Below are positions 1 through 6,456 of a stretch of DNA of 17,480 bases, piece after piece. Below the pieces are notes generated by a model, which saw nothing but the letters and a program-made list of their open reading frames with translations, ran no database searches and was not told the DNA's origin. Each line of letters opens with the position of its first letter. The stretch's first letter is position 1. Source of the DNA: Dehalococcoidia bacterium (GTDB lineage Bacteria; Chloroflexota; Dehalococcoidia; Lucifugimonadales; SHYF01); contig SHYF01000013.1 in NCBI GenBank assembly GCA_009692985.1, forward strand, positions 1 to 17,480, read 5' to 3'. The translations under genes and the position numbers were made by a program.

Positions 1-1
1 C

Positions 2-580
2 TATCTAAGGATAACGGACTTCCTGGACGACACTGACGAAGATGTGGAGAATGCGCTCAAGGAGATAGTGGCGCAGAAGGCTGACGGGTTGATCCTGGAT
101 TTGAGGCGGAACCCGGGAGGCTTGCTGAATACCACTGTTTCAGTGGCCAGTCAGTTCGTAGAAGATGGCCTTGTGCTATACCAGGTGGACGGCCGCGGGA
201 AACGTACGGATATGCCGGTGCAAAAAGGGGGCGTAGCCACCAAGATACCTATGGTCGTGCTGGCGGACCAGGCCAGCGCCAGCGCCAGCGAGATTCTGGG
301 CGGAACCCTCCAGGACCACCACAGGGCTGTCCTAATTGGCGCCAAGACCTATGGCAAAGGCAGCGTGAATGAGTTCAGAAGGCTGAAGGATGGCTCCGGG
401 GTCTACATGACGTCGGCACTCTGGTATAGCCCAGACGGTCGCCTGATTGAAGGAGAGGGCCTTACCCCAGATATAGAGGTACCAATGGACCTGCGCATAC
501 CTCTGGGGTCCAGCTTCGACTGGCAGCTGTACAGTGCCATACAGTACCTGAAGAAAAAGTCGCCCTCCACGGCGGGTTAG
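2..580 (+). CDS. C-terminal processing protease (S41 family), 3' part only
   Basis: The reading frame is open from the left edge, so the start, signal peptide and PDZ domain lie outside the window. What remains is the catalytic core of an S41 (CtpA/Prc-like) serine protease, which cleaves exported proteins near their C-termini outside the cytoplasmic membrane. Motif DLRRNPGG (codons near 98-121) is the usual S41 signature. The SASASEIL block holds the nucleophile: its middle Ser (bases 281-283) lies 25 residues before the Lys of YGKGSV (bases 356-358), the same spacing as the Ser/Lys dyad of E. coli Tsp. The protein ends with the common GLTPDIEVPM tail and a TAG stop. A GTG at 44 is internal and not a real start. 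smpB begins 11 bases downstream, so the two are probably cotranscribed. Confidence 0.93.
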   Translation, partial: YLRITDFLDDTDEDVENALKEIVAQKADGLILDLRRNPGGLLNTTVSVASQFVEDGLVLYQVDGRGKRTDMPVQKGGVATKIPMVVLADQASASASEILGGTLQDHHRAVLIGAKTYGKGSVNEFRRLKDGSGVYMTSALWYSPDGRLIEGEGLTPDIEVPMDLRIPLGSSFDWQLYSAIQYLKKKSPSTAG

Positions 581-591
581 GGGCGCCGATT

Positions 592-1086
592 ATGCCAGCG
601 CCAACCCGGACTACGCCCAGCGGCGATGTCTTCAAGGTTGTTGCCTTGAACCGCAAGGCACTGCATGACTATGACATCTTGGAGAGGATAGAGGCCGGGC
701 TTGTGCTCACCGGCACAGAGATTAAGTCAATTCGCGCAGGCCGCGCCAACCTCCAGGATGCCTACGCCCGTCCCGATGGGGGTGAGCTTTGGCTTGTGGG
801 GGCTCATATCGCCCACTATCCTCAGGGTGGCATCTACAATCACGAACCCACTAGGCCAAGGAAGCTGCTAATGCACCGTGACCAGATGGCGAGGCTGGCA
901 GGCTCGGCGGCGCAGAAAGGGCTGACCATAGTGCCCTTGCGACTTTACATAAAGCACCACGTGGCCAAGGTGGAGTTGGGCTTGGCCAAGGGCCGCAGGC
1001 AGTACGAGAAACGACAGGTCATTGCCCGCAGGGATGCCGAGCGCGAAATGCAGCGGTACGTCCGGGGGCGCGCTTTAGATCAGTAG
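592..1086 (+). CDS. smpB: SsrA-binding protein SmpB
   Basis: This cytoplasmic RNA-binding protein delivers tmRNA to stalled ribosomes during trans-translation. The 164-residue length is near the family norm of 150-160, with about ten extra N-terminal residues. Family landmarks are NRKALHDYDILE at the N-terminus, GTEIKSIRAGRANLQDAY (the usual form is GTEVKSLR), and the basic C-terminal part with KGRRQYEKRQ and a charged tail that enters the mRNA channel. The ATG at 592 is the first in frame and gives the expected N-terminus, although the ribosome-binding site is weak. It follows the protease gene by 11 bases and precedes the tmRNA gene by about 80 bases, a classic arrangement that supports the call. 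Confidence 0.97.
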   Translation: MPAPTRTTPSGDVFKVVALNRKALHDYDILERIEAGLVLTGTEIKSIRAGRANLQDAYARPDGGELWLVGAHIAHYPQGGIYNHEPTRPRKLLMHRDQMARLAGSAAQKGLTIVPLRLYIKHHVAKVELGLAKGRRQYEKRQVIARRDAEREMQRYVRGRALDQ

Positions 1087-1147
1087 GCGCCTTGGTACAC
1101 GTGGGAGTGTATGCTGTCATCCGCCTACACGCGGTGCCCCGCATATC

Positions 1148-1156
1148 TGTTATAAT
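1148..1156 (+). promoter_or_regulatory. Extended -10 promoter of ssrA
   Basis: TGTTATAAT matches the extended -10 consensus TGnTATAAT exactly and ends ten bases before the predicted tmRNA 5' end at 1167. No good -35 hexamer is seen about 17 bases upstream, which is usual for extended -10 promoters. It would give ssrA its own transcript apart from smpB. Confidence 0.75.
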
Positions 1157-1166
1157 GCAAACATAT

Positions 1167-1523
1167 GGGGACGCGTGGTTTCGACAGAGGATGGTTCGGC
1201 GGAATTGCAGGCCGAGGTGCCGTCACACCTCGTAAAACAGGCGGCAAAAAAGTAACTCGCGAGCCACAACTCGCCCTAGCCGCCTAAAGCGGCTACGTTT
1301 GCCCTCGTCTCGCCCCGAGGACGTGGAGCAGGCGCAATGAATTCGGGGTGCGGTCTGCCCTAACGCCGATGCGGGCAGGCCTAAGTGGTCCATCGGCTGG
1401 CTGACAAGCCTCTTGGCCGGCGGTGAGGCGGGCCAGCGAGAAAATAAGCGCCGGACAAGCCTGTAGCACATTCCAGTCGAGCGTCTTTTGGACGGGGAGT
1501 TCAACTCTCCCCCGTCTCCACCA
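1167..1523 (+). ncRNA. ssrA: tmRNA (transfer-messenger RNA)
   Basis: tmRNA rescues stalled ribosomes and adds a degradation tag. The 5' end GGGGACG pairs with CGTCTCC before the encoded ACCA at 1520-1523. It is followed by the conserved GTGGTTTCGACAGAGG block. The 3' end has a T-arm with stem GGGAG/CTCCC around TTCAACT. The length is 357 bases. The tag reading frame ends at TAA 1285-1287, and the last codons read GKKVTREPQLALAA, or one more Gly if the resume codon is at 1240. The ALAA end is the usual protease recognition tail. The resume codon appears to be GGC (1240 or 1243) rather than the common GCN. Several short open frames across this region on both strands are shadows of the RNA. Confidence 0.96.
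1494..1523 (+). repeat. Left direct repeat (putative attL) in tmRNA 3' end
   Basis: This stretch is the tmRNA T-arm and acceptor end. It matches 6219-6248 at 27 of 30 positions, and the last 20 bases (1504-1523, ending CTCCACCA) are identical. The 3' ends of tRNA and tmRNA genes are known integration sites for tyrosine-recombinase elements, and the integrated element restores the RNA gene. I infer that this is the left attachment site. Confidence 0.65.
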
Positions 1524-1535
1524 GAAACACGGAGT

Positions 1536-1592
1536 AGCGGCATCGCCCTGTTCAAAGCCCAACTCAGGCAGAACAGCCAGGGTGATGCCGCT
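1536..1592 (+). terminator. Long hairpin after tmRNA, possible terminator
   Basis: Arms 1536-1550 and 1578-1592 pair over 15 bases with one G-T pair. An inner helix CTGTTC/GAACAG is an alternative. The structure starts 13 bases after the tmRNA CCA and is followed by only three T, so it may act in 3' end formation of tmRNA rather than as a strong intrinsic terminator. The core belongs to the 45-base repeat described separately, but the outer arm is unique to this copy. Confidence 0.5.
1538..1582 (+). repeat. 45-base hairpin repeat, copy 1
   Basis: This copy is identical to 5284-5328 at 41 of 45 positions and in the same orientation. The shared core reads ATCGCCCTGTTCAAAGCC, then ACTCAGGCA, then AACAGCCAGGG. 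It is self-complementary at its ends (CCCTG/CAGGG) and inside (GCC/GGC). The two copies bracket the cupredoxin-DUF1800-DUF1501 module. It may be a dispersed REP-like or MITE-like repeat of this genome; the family is not recognised. Confidence 0.7.
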
Positions 1593-1679
1593 TTCAGGTT
1601 TCAGGCTCAGTATAGTAGATGTGCCAAGAGAGATGTGAAACTCTGAAGTTTGAGCCAGAGGTAAAGGCTGAAGGTAAAC

Positions 1680-1742
1680 ATGTTGGGAAGTCTGAGTGCT
1701 AAACTATTAACGCTTGGCGTCGTTTTCTTGCTCCTATTTTAA
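1680..1742 (+). CDS. Possible 20-residue hydrophobic peptide
   Basis: ATG at 1680 opens a frame of 20 codons ending in TAA. The peptide MLGSLSAKLLTLGVVFLLLF has a lysine near its N-terminus and then an uninterrupted hydrophobic run. An AAGG lies four bases upstream of the ATG. It could be a tiny membrane peptide or the leftover signal peptide of a lost exported gene. A run this short can also arise by chance, so the call is weak. Confidence 0.22.
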   Translation: MLGSLSAKLLTLGVVFLLLF

Positions 1743-1779
1743 GCAGTTTAACCTACTAGCGAGGGCTTTCATCTCAGCC

Positions 1780-1799
1780 AACGGCGAAACGCCGTTTTC
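1780..1799 (+). terminator. Small GC hairpin with T-run
   Basis: AACGGCG (1780-1786) and CGCCGTT (1790-1796) form a seven-base stem with an AAA loop, and the T-run is four bases long. It looks like a compact intrinsic terminator on the plus strand. It lies between the tmRNA and the cupredoxin gene and would insulate the module from upstream transcription. The interval 1524-1915 otherwise holds only the hairpin repeat and the tiny open frame at 1680. Confidence 0.45.
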
Positions 1800-1915
1800 C
1801 CTAGTTGTCTCAACACGCCATGCACATTTGTCGACTTCAACGGCGCCTTTATACCCAGATACCAACGCGTCACAGGAGACGCCAATATGATTGGAAAAGG
1901 TCGGCGTTGGGCCCG

Positions 1916-2284
1916 ATGGTGAGTGCGCTGGCTTGCCTTCTAATAGTCTCATGCCGCGAAGGCAAGTACACGCCTACACCCTATCCTACCTACACTCCAC
2001 TTCCCACATACACCCCATACCCTTCTCCAATAGTTTCACTGACGATTGTGGACGATTTCTTTCAGGACTCTGCTATCGTAGTCGTGAAGGGAACGAAGGT
2101 GGTTTGGGTGAACGCCGGCGAAAACGTTCATTCGGCAACTTACCAACAAGATGGCGAACAGTGGGATACAGGGTTGCTGATGCCTGGCCAGAGTGGGGTA
2201 CATGTTTTCAATAAGACAGGCAACTATTTTTATTTCTGCAAAGTGCATGAGTATATGATTGGAAGCATCAGAGTGCTTCAGTAG
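1916..2284 (+). CDS. Cupredoxin-like copper lipoprotein
   Basis: A 122-residue exported protein that probably carries a type 1 copper for electron transfer at the outer face of the membrane. A hydrophobic segment ends in a lipobox, IVSC (Cys13), followed by a tether with repeated Thr-Pro and Tyr-Pro (about 18-38). The plastocyanin/azurin-like domain spans 40-122. Likely ligands are His72 (in ENVHSAT) and Cys108, His111 and Met114 in CKVHEYM, a C-x2-H-x2-M pattern. I chose the ATG at 1916 because it gives a tight signal peptide, but the best ribosome-binding site (AGGAG at 1873) serves an out-of-frame ATG at 1887. The frame stays open upstream to 1805. DUF1800 and DUF1501 follow, so the three may act together outside the cell. 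Confidence 0.82.
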   Translation: MVSALACLLIVSCREGKYTPTPYPTYTPLPTYTPYPSPIVSLTIVDDFFQDSAIVVVKGTKVVWVNAGENVHSATYQQDGEQWDTGLLMPGQSGVHVFNKTGNYFYFCKVHEYMIGSIRVLQ

Positions 2285-2381
2285 CGGTTGTTTATAAGAC
2301 AAGAGCCAAATTGCGAGCCACTAGTGCTCATACTCTCTAGGCGTCGTACAAAACACATTGGCATCCTAGGTGAGGCATGAT

Positions 2382-4004
2382 ATGGTGAATGGAATTCCAA
2401 CTCAGGATCCAGAAACCAAGCCCGCGAGTGCTGATCCAGAGATTAACCAAGGCCGCCTGGCTTTCTTGAAGGCTGCCGGCTCGCTGGCGGCAGTGGTGGC
2501 CCTAGGTGGGTTACTCGAAGCATGCGAAAATGCGGGACTGGTGACCCCGCAGGCTGCACCCACATTTACCGGCCCTACCCCCACTTCACCAATAGGATCA
2601 GATGGCCATCCACCCACGCCGACGGCGACCGTCACACCCCTGCCCGTTCCCACCCCTACGCCAACAGCGACAGCAACTGCCACCGCTACCTCGACTCCCA
2701 CTCCTACGGCTACCCCACTCCTGCGCTCAGAGAGGGCGCGTATCGCCCATTTGCTTAGGCGCGCCGGCTTCGGCGCAAGTGAAGAAGAGTTGAATCAATA
2801 TGAAGCAATGGGCCTTGCTGGCACAGTGGATTACCTCCTGGACTACGAACATGTAGACGATAGCGCACTTGAAGCCAAACTCCAGTCGCTGAATTTCGAC
2901 CTCACCAAGACCGGGGACCTGCAACGCTGGTGGCTCCTGCGCATGGTCTATTCCAAACGGCCAGTGCGGGAAAAAATGACCCTCTTCTGGCACGGCCTTC
3001 TGACCAGTGGAGTCAGCCGGGTCAGCCGTGCTGAATATATGTGGAAACAAAATCAACTGTTTCGCCAGCAGGCATTAGGTAGCTTCCCTGTGCTGCTGAA
3101 GGCGGTTTCCAGAGACCCTGCAATGCTCATCTGGCTGGACAGCCAGAGCAATAAGAAATCCGCCCCCAACGAGAACTTCGCCCGTGAGCTCATGGAATTA
3201 TTCAGCATGGGCGTGGGCAACTACACCGAGCAGGATGTTCGGGAGTCGGCCCGCGCCTTCACTGGCTGGTCCTTGGGTAGCACTGGGTTCACGTTTAACG
3301 CTGCCCAGCATGACGACGGGGTGAAGCAGTTCCTTGGTCAGTCTGGGCCGTTCACAGGCGATGACATTATTGATATCATCGTGCGGCAGCCAGCCGCGGC
3401 TGACTACATCTGTGGGAAACTTTTCCGGTTCTTTGCCTACGATCCTCCGGAGCCTACCATCCTAGCCACACTACATACCACTTTTGTAGACAACGGCTAC
3501 AGCACCAAAGCGGTCATGCGTGCACTCCTTACATCGGAAGCCTTCTTCGCTCCAAACGCATACCGGTCTCGTATTAAGAGCCCTGCGGAGTTCGTGGTAG
3601 GCACTCTTCGCACCCTCTCTATCACCACAGATGGCAACACACTCCCTAACTTGCTCGCACGCATGGGACAGACCCTGTTTGACCCGCCCAGCGTCGCCGG
3701 TTGGCCGGGAGGGCCAGCCTGGATCAACAGCGTCACACTCTTGGAACGGGTCAACTTTGCCAATCTTGTTGCCACCAACCGGAAAAACTTTGATCCGCGC
3801 GGGATGATTACCAAGGGGAACCCCACACCTAAGGAAGTCCTAGACTATTTCATTAACCACCTGCTTGATGGCAACATAGCCCCTTCCGAGAGCGCTGTCA
3901 TGAATACATACAGTGACGATGTAGCTCGAATTGCTACGCCGGATGCGGCTGCCAGGGCGATAGCCTATCTAGTCTTGGGTTCTCCTGACTTCCAACTGGC
4001 CTAA
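2382..4004 (+). CDS. DUF1800 family exported protein
   Basis: A 540-residue protein of the DUF1800 family, whose biochemical role is not established. The N-terminus has a hydrophobic stretch (about 26-45) ending LLEAC, possibly a lipid-anchored Cys with an imperfect lipobox. A Pro/Thr/Ala-rich tether follows (about 60-112). The family domain begins with ARIAHLLRRAGFGASEEEL and contains the characteristic block NENFARELMELFSMGVGNYT followed by EQDVRESARAFTGWS (about 262-300). The ATG at 2382 is preferred over the GTG at 2370 because AGGTGAGG (2368-2375) sits six bases before it. DUF1501 starts 11 bases after the stop, the usual pairing for this family. Confidence 0.9.
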   Translation: MVNGIPTQDPETKPASADPEINQGRLAFLKAAGSLAAVVALGGLLEACENAGLVTPQAAPTFTGPTPTSPIGSDGHPPTPTATVTPLPVPTPTPTATATATATSTPTPTATPLLRSERARIAHLLRRAGFGASEEELNQYEAMGLAGTVDYLLDYEHVDDSALEAKLQSLNFDLTKTGDLQRWWLLRMVYSKRPVREKMTLFWHGLLTSGVSRVSRAEYMWKQNQLFRQQALGSFPVLLKAVSRDPAMLIWLDSQSNKKSAPNENFARELMELFSMGVGNYTEQDVRESARAFTGWSLGSTGFTFNAAQHDDGVKQFLGQSGPFTGDDIIDIIVRQPAAADYICGKLFRFFAYDPPEPTILATLHTTFVDNGYSTKAVMRALLTSEAFFAPNAYRSRIKSPAEFVVGTLRTLSITTDGNTLPNLLARMGQTLFDPPSVAGWPGGPAWINSVTLLERVNFANLVATNRKNFDPRGMITKGNPTPKEVLDYFINHLLDGNIAPSESAVMNTYSDDVARIATPDAAARAIAYLVLGSPDFQLA

Positions 4005-4015
4005 GGGAGGAGCAT

Positions 4016-5266
4016 ATGGACATCACGCGTAGGGACTTCCTGAAGACAGGTGTCACATTGCTGGGCGCCACGGCATTGCTGCCTAACGTGTTTCAAAAAG
4101 CCTTGCTTACTCTGCAACAGGAGCGGGTGAGAGGAGCGCCGATAGACGATGGGAGGATTTTGGTCGTGGTGCAGATGGCTGGAGGTAATGATGGCCTGAA
4201 TACCGTGATTCCAATCATGGACGGACGCTACTACGATGCCAGACCAACCATCAGCATCGGCCAGAAAAATACTCTGCCATTGGACGCCAACACGGGGTTA
4301 AATCCAAGCCTGCTAGAAATGAAGGAACTTTGGGACCAAGGGATTCTAGCTATCGTAGAAGGGGTGGGCTATCCCAGTCAGAACTATTCCCATTTCGTAT
4401 CCATGGACGTTTGGCAAACCGGCGATCCTAAGCACAAGTTGAACGATGGCTGGCTAGGTCGCTACTGTGAGAAATATCAGGGCCAGCACGAGGCTCCATT
4501 TTTGGGCCTTGCCATAGGGCGTTCACTTCCCACCTCTCTCCAAACGCCCAGTATCGCTGTACCTTCAGTAGATAGCTTGAGTACATACAAGTTCCTAGAC
4601 GATACTTCTGCGCCCGCTCTTTCCGCCACTCGGCACAGTTCGCTTCTGGAGCTTTACCGCCAGGGCAACGTCATCCCATCGTATGGAGCGCTGCTGGAAA
4701 GAACCATCCAAGCTGCGGAAACAAGCACTGCCATCCTCCAAAAAGCACACGCGCTTTACAAGCCAGCAGTCCAATACCCCTCTAACCCGCTATCGTCAGC
4801 ATTGCAAATTGTCGCTGAGGCAATCGCCTACAATACAGGTGTGAAGATATGCCATGTCTCTATTGGCGGCTTTGATACGCATGCCGACCAAGTCGCGGAC
4901 CAGTCCCGTCAGCTCGGCTACCTTTCTACTTCTCTCCACGCTTTCTATTCAGATCTGAAGGCCCAAGCGTTAGACTCCAAGGTGCTGATCATGACGTGGT
5001 CCGAGTTTGGGAGACGGGTCAAAGGTAACGGAAGCCAGGGCACGGATCACGGCAGCGCCGCGCCCTTGTTTTTCTTAGGGACGCCCGTGAAGGGTGGCCT
5101 CTATGGACAAAGGCCGAGCTTGGAGAGCCTCGATAATGGGAATCTCCGGTTTACTGTAGACTTCAGGTCTGCCTACGCCTCTGCTCTCGAGAACTGGTTG
5201 GGCGTACCGAGTCAGGATATCCTGGGAGGGAGTTTTGAACCTCTTCCTATTTTGTCTAAGGGCTAG
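4016..5266 (+). CDS. DUF1501 family protein, Tat-exported
   Basis: A 416-residue DUF1501 protein, a family with a fold related to alkaline phosphatase and sulfatase and no settled function. The N-terminus carries a twin-arginine signal, TRRDFLK, followed by a hydrophobic stretch, so the protein is folded in the cytoplasm before export. Family motifs are QMAGGNDGLNTVIP (about 53-66), RYYDARPTI, GGFDTHADQ (about 284-292), WSEFGRRVKGNG (about 328-339) and TDHGSAAP (about 343-350). The Asp and His residues in the last three could bind metal. A strong Shine-Dalgarno, GGGAGGAG, precedes the ATG. The stop is TAG, and copy 2 of the hairpin repeat begins 17 bases later and may end the transcript. Confidence 0.92.
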   Translation: MDITRRDFLKTGVTLLGATALLPNVFQKALLTLQQERVRGAPIDDGRILVVVQMAGGNDGLNTVIPIMDGRYYDARPTISIGQKNTLPLDANTGLNPSLLEMKELWDQGILAIVEGVGYPSQNYSHFVSMDVWQTGDPKHKLNDGWLGRYCEKYQGQHEAPFLGLAIGRSLPTSLQTPSIAVPSVDSLSTYKFLDDTSAPALSATRHSSLLELYRQGNVIPSYGALLERTIQAAETSTAILQKAHALYKPAVQYPSNPLSSALQIVAEAIAYNTGVKICHVSIGGFDTHADQVADQSRQLGYLSTSLHAFYSDLKAQALDSKVLIMTWSEFGRRVKGNGSQGTDHGSAAPLFFLGTPVKGGLYGQRPSLESLDNGNLRFTVDFRSAYASALENWLGVPSQDILGGSFEPLPILSKG

Positions 5267-5283
5267 CGTTAGGAAGGTAGTTG

Positions 5284-5328
5284 CGGAATCGCCCTGTTCA
5301 AAGCCTGACTCAGGCAAAACAGCCAGGG
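5284..5328 (+). repeat. 45-base hairpin repeat, copy 2
   Basis: Second copy of the repeat at 1538-1582, with four differences. Here GCCCTG (5291-5296) pairs with CAGGGC (5324-5329), and the inner helix GCCTG/CAGGC around ACT is better paired than in copy 1. One of the four changes restores inner pairing, which suggests the RNA or DNA fold matters. It lies directly after the DUF1501 stop, as a transcription-end hairpin would, though there is no T-run. Confidence 0.7.
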
Positions 5329-5419
5329 CCATAGGGCAAGCTTGGATGCGATGGCAACGGTCCGGCGATCCTCCTGGGTATTCACATAGACGGCTTGAAG
5401 CACTTCCCAATGTGGTCGC

Positions 5420-5803
5420 TCAGAAACCATCCCTTTGACGCAACACCCCACCGCCGGTCATGTCGTGGGCGTAGAGGGTGTAGCCAAGCTTGTCGCCCAC
5501 TGCAAATGCGGGGCTGACCCCCAACTGGGCCTGCTTATGGGCCAGGGTAGATGTGGCGTCTGGATACTTGGTCATGTTCTGGGTACCGGTCACGCATGGG
5601 GCGTCGTTGCCGGCGTACCGGACGGGGATGACGGAGAGGCCGTTCCCGACCATCATGGCGGCGAAGGCTGTGGACACGGCTTGGAACTCGGCCTCCTGCG
5701 CCGCAGGATCGTCGGCCTGGGCCACGGGGAGGATGCCGATCGCTGCAACCAGGACCATGTTCCCAACGGCGGCCAACGCCGCCAACAGGCTCTGCCGTCC
5801 CAT
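5420..5803 (-). CDS. Small exported protein of unknown function
   Basis: A 127-residue protein that I do not recognise. Starting at the ATG at 5803 it has a clear Sec signal peptide: a basic MGRQ start, a hydrophobic core of Leu, Ala and Val, and a probable cleavage after VAQA (about residue 29). The mature part has a single Cys in NDAPCVTGTQNM, a stretch HKQAQLGVSPAFAVGDK and an end YTLYAHDMTGG. A GTG at 5860 would add 19 residues before the signal peptide and is less likely. A GGTGGCGGG stretch shortly upstream could serve as ribosome-binding site. It is the only minus-strand gene inside the putative island and the only intact gene here that ends in TGA. The long plus-strand frame over it is rich in Gly and His, as antisense frames are. 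Confidence 0.6.
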   Translation of the reverse strand: MGRQSLLAALAAVGNMVLVAAIGILPVAQADDPAAQEAEFQAVSTAFAAMMVGNGLSVIPVRYAGNDAPCVTGTQNMTKYPDATSTLAHKQAQLGVSPAFAVGDKLGYTLYAHDMTGGGVLRQRDGF

Positions 5804-5860
5804 TATTATCCCGCCACCTATACTTTTGCGGCATTGTATCACGGCTTCCATGCCATGCAC

Positions 5861-6218
5861 CTTTGGCCCACCGCAATCGTCCGATTATTTGATCTTGTCA
5901 ATCTGGGAGGCTTGCAGGTTATCTCCGGTGCCTGGCTGAGAGAAGACGACGCCGGTGAATTGGAGAGGTGGGAACCTCTGGGGGTAGTATTCCCTGTCAC
6001 CTGGCCTCAGCAGTTTCACTTTGGGCCATGGTGACGATGAGAAAGGAAATGCATTAGTCATTCAGGCAGTCGGAGGAGATGTGACAGTCCGGTGAGGATA
6101 GGGAGCAGAGAGGTCCTGCTCAAATGGGCACAATTCGAACGTTCTTCTCTGGCCACCTTCGTCGACTACGCTGAACTCCCCGTTACGCTGTCGCCAGCAA
6201 CACAGCATCGCTATTCAG
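5861..6218. other. Interval without recognisable genes
   Basis: I find no gene I can defend on either strand here. A weak plus-strand frame from 6092 runs into the right repeat, but it resembles no family I know. If an integrase once lay next to the right boundary, nothing recognisable remains of it. Confidence 0.5.
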
Positions 6219-6248
6219 GGCGAGTCCTACTCTCCCCCGTCTCCACCA
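6219..6248 (+). repeat. Right direct repeat (putative attR), displaced tmRNA 3' end
   Basis: Copy of 1494-1523 with three mismatches (6221, 6226, 6228), all in the T-arm part. The final 20 bases, 6229-6248, are identical to the tmRNA end including the CCA. No tRNA or tmRNA body lies upstream, so this is a stand-alone 3' end fragment, as left by site-specific insertion. Confidence 0.65.
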
Positions 6249-6260
6249 TCCCAGAATCTC

Positions 6261-6295
6261 GCAGGGGCTCCAATGGGAACCCCTGCCCATTTTAT
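6261..6295 (+). terminator. Intrinsic terminator, probably the original ssrA terminator
   Basis: GCAGGGG (6261-6267) pairs with CCCCTGC (6280-6286), with further TCC/GGA pairing inside, and is followed by CCATTTTATT. It lies 12 bases after the right copy of the tmRNA end and follows no plus-strand gene, which fits a tmRNA terminator separated from its gene by the insertion. Confidence 0.72.
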
Positions 6296-6456
6296 TCAGG
6301 CTCGAACACCCTTACCCTTGCCTCGGGGTCATCCTTGAGTGACTGAACCAGAGGCTACAAGGAACTCTCCGTAAAGAGATGCCTCAACAGGTGCCGATGG
6401 GGGCAAAGACCTTGAGATGAGGGCCTGAGCTTATGAAGCAAGCCCTCGCTTGCGTG

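Larger units (their letters stand above)
1504..6248. mobile_element. Putative genomic island inserted at the tmRNA 3' end, integrase absent
   Basis: The segment is bounded by a perfect 20-base direct repeat made of the tmRNA 3' end. An intrinsic terminator of the kind expected just after ssrA sits 12 bases beyond the right copy, as if it had been displaced by about 4.7 kb. The cargo is a cupredoxin lipoprotein, DUF1800, DUF1501 and a small exported protein. I see no integrase, excisionase or transposase, so the element would be a remnant or mobilised in trans. The alternative is a chance or segmental duplication of the tmRNA end. Comparison with relatives lacking the segment would decide. Confidence 0.5.

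Noticed and set aside
1223..1638. Open frames on both strands between 1223 and 1638.
   Set aside because: They overlap the tmRNA and its hairpin and have no family resemblance.
2620..2720. Repetitive ACGGC/CACCC-like DNA that could suggest a repeat array.
   Set aside because: It is the coding sequence of the Pro/Thr/Ala tether of the DUF1800 protein; there are no spacers or uniform units, so it is not a CRISPR array.
5269..5451. Minus-strand frame with a protein-like stretch ending in the hairpin repeat.
   Set aside because: The same strand reads through the repeat differently in the two copies with non-synonymous changes, and no start signal is seen.
5435..6034. Long plus-strand open frame of 199 codons.
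   Set aside because: Its composition is dominated by Gly, His and Val repeats typical of an antisense frame, and the opposite strand has a clear signal peptide.
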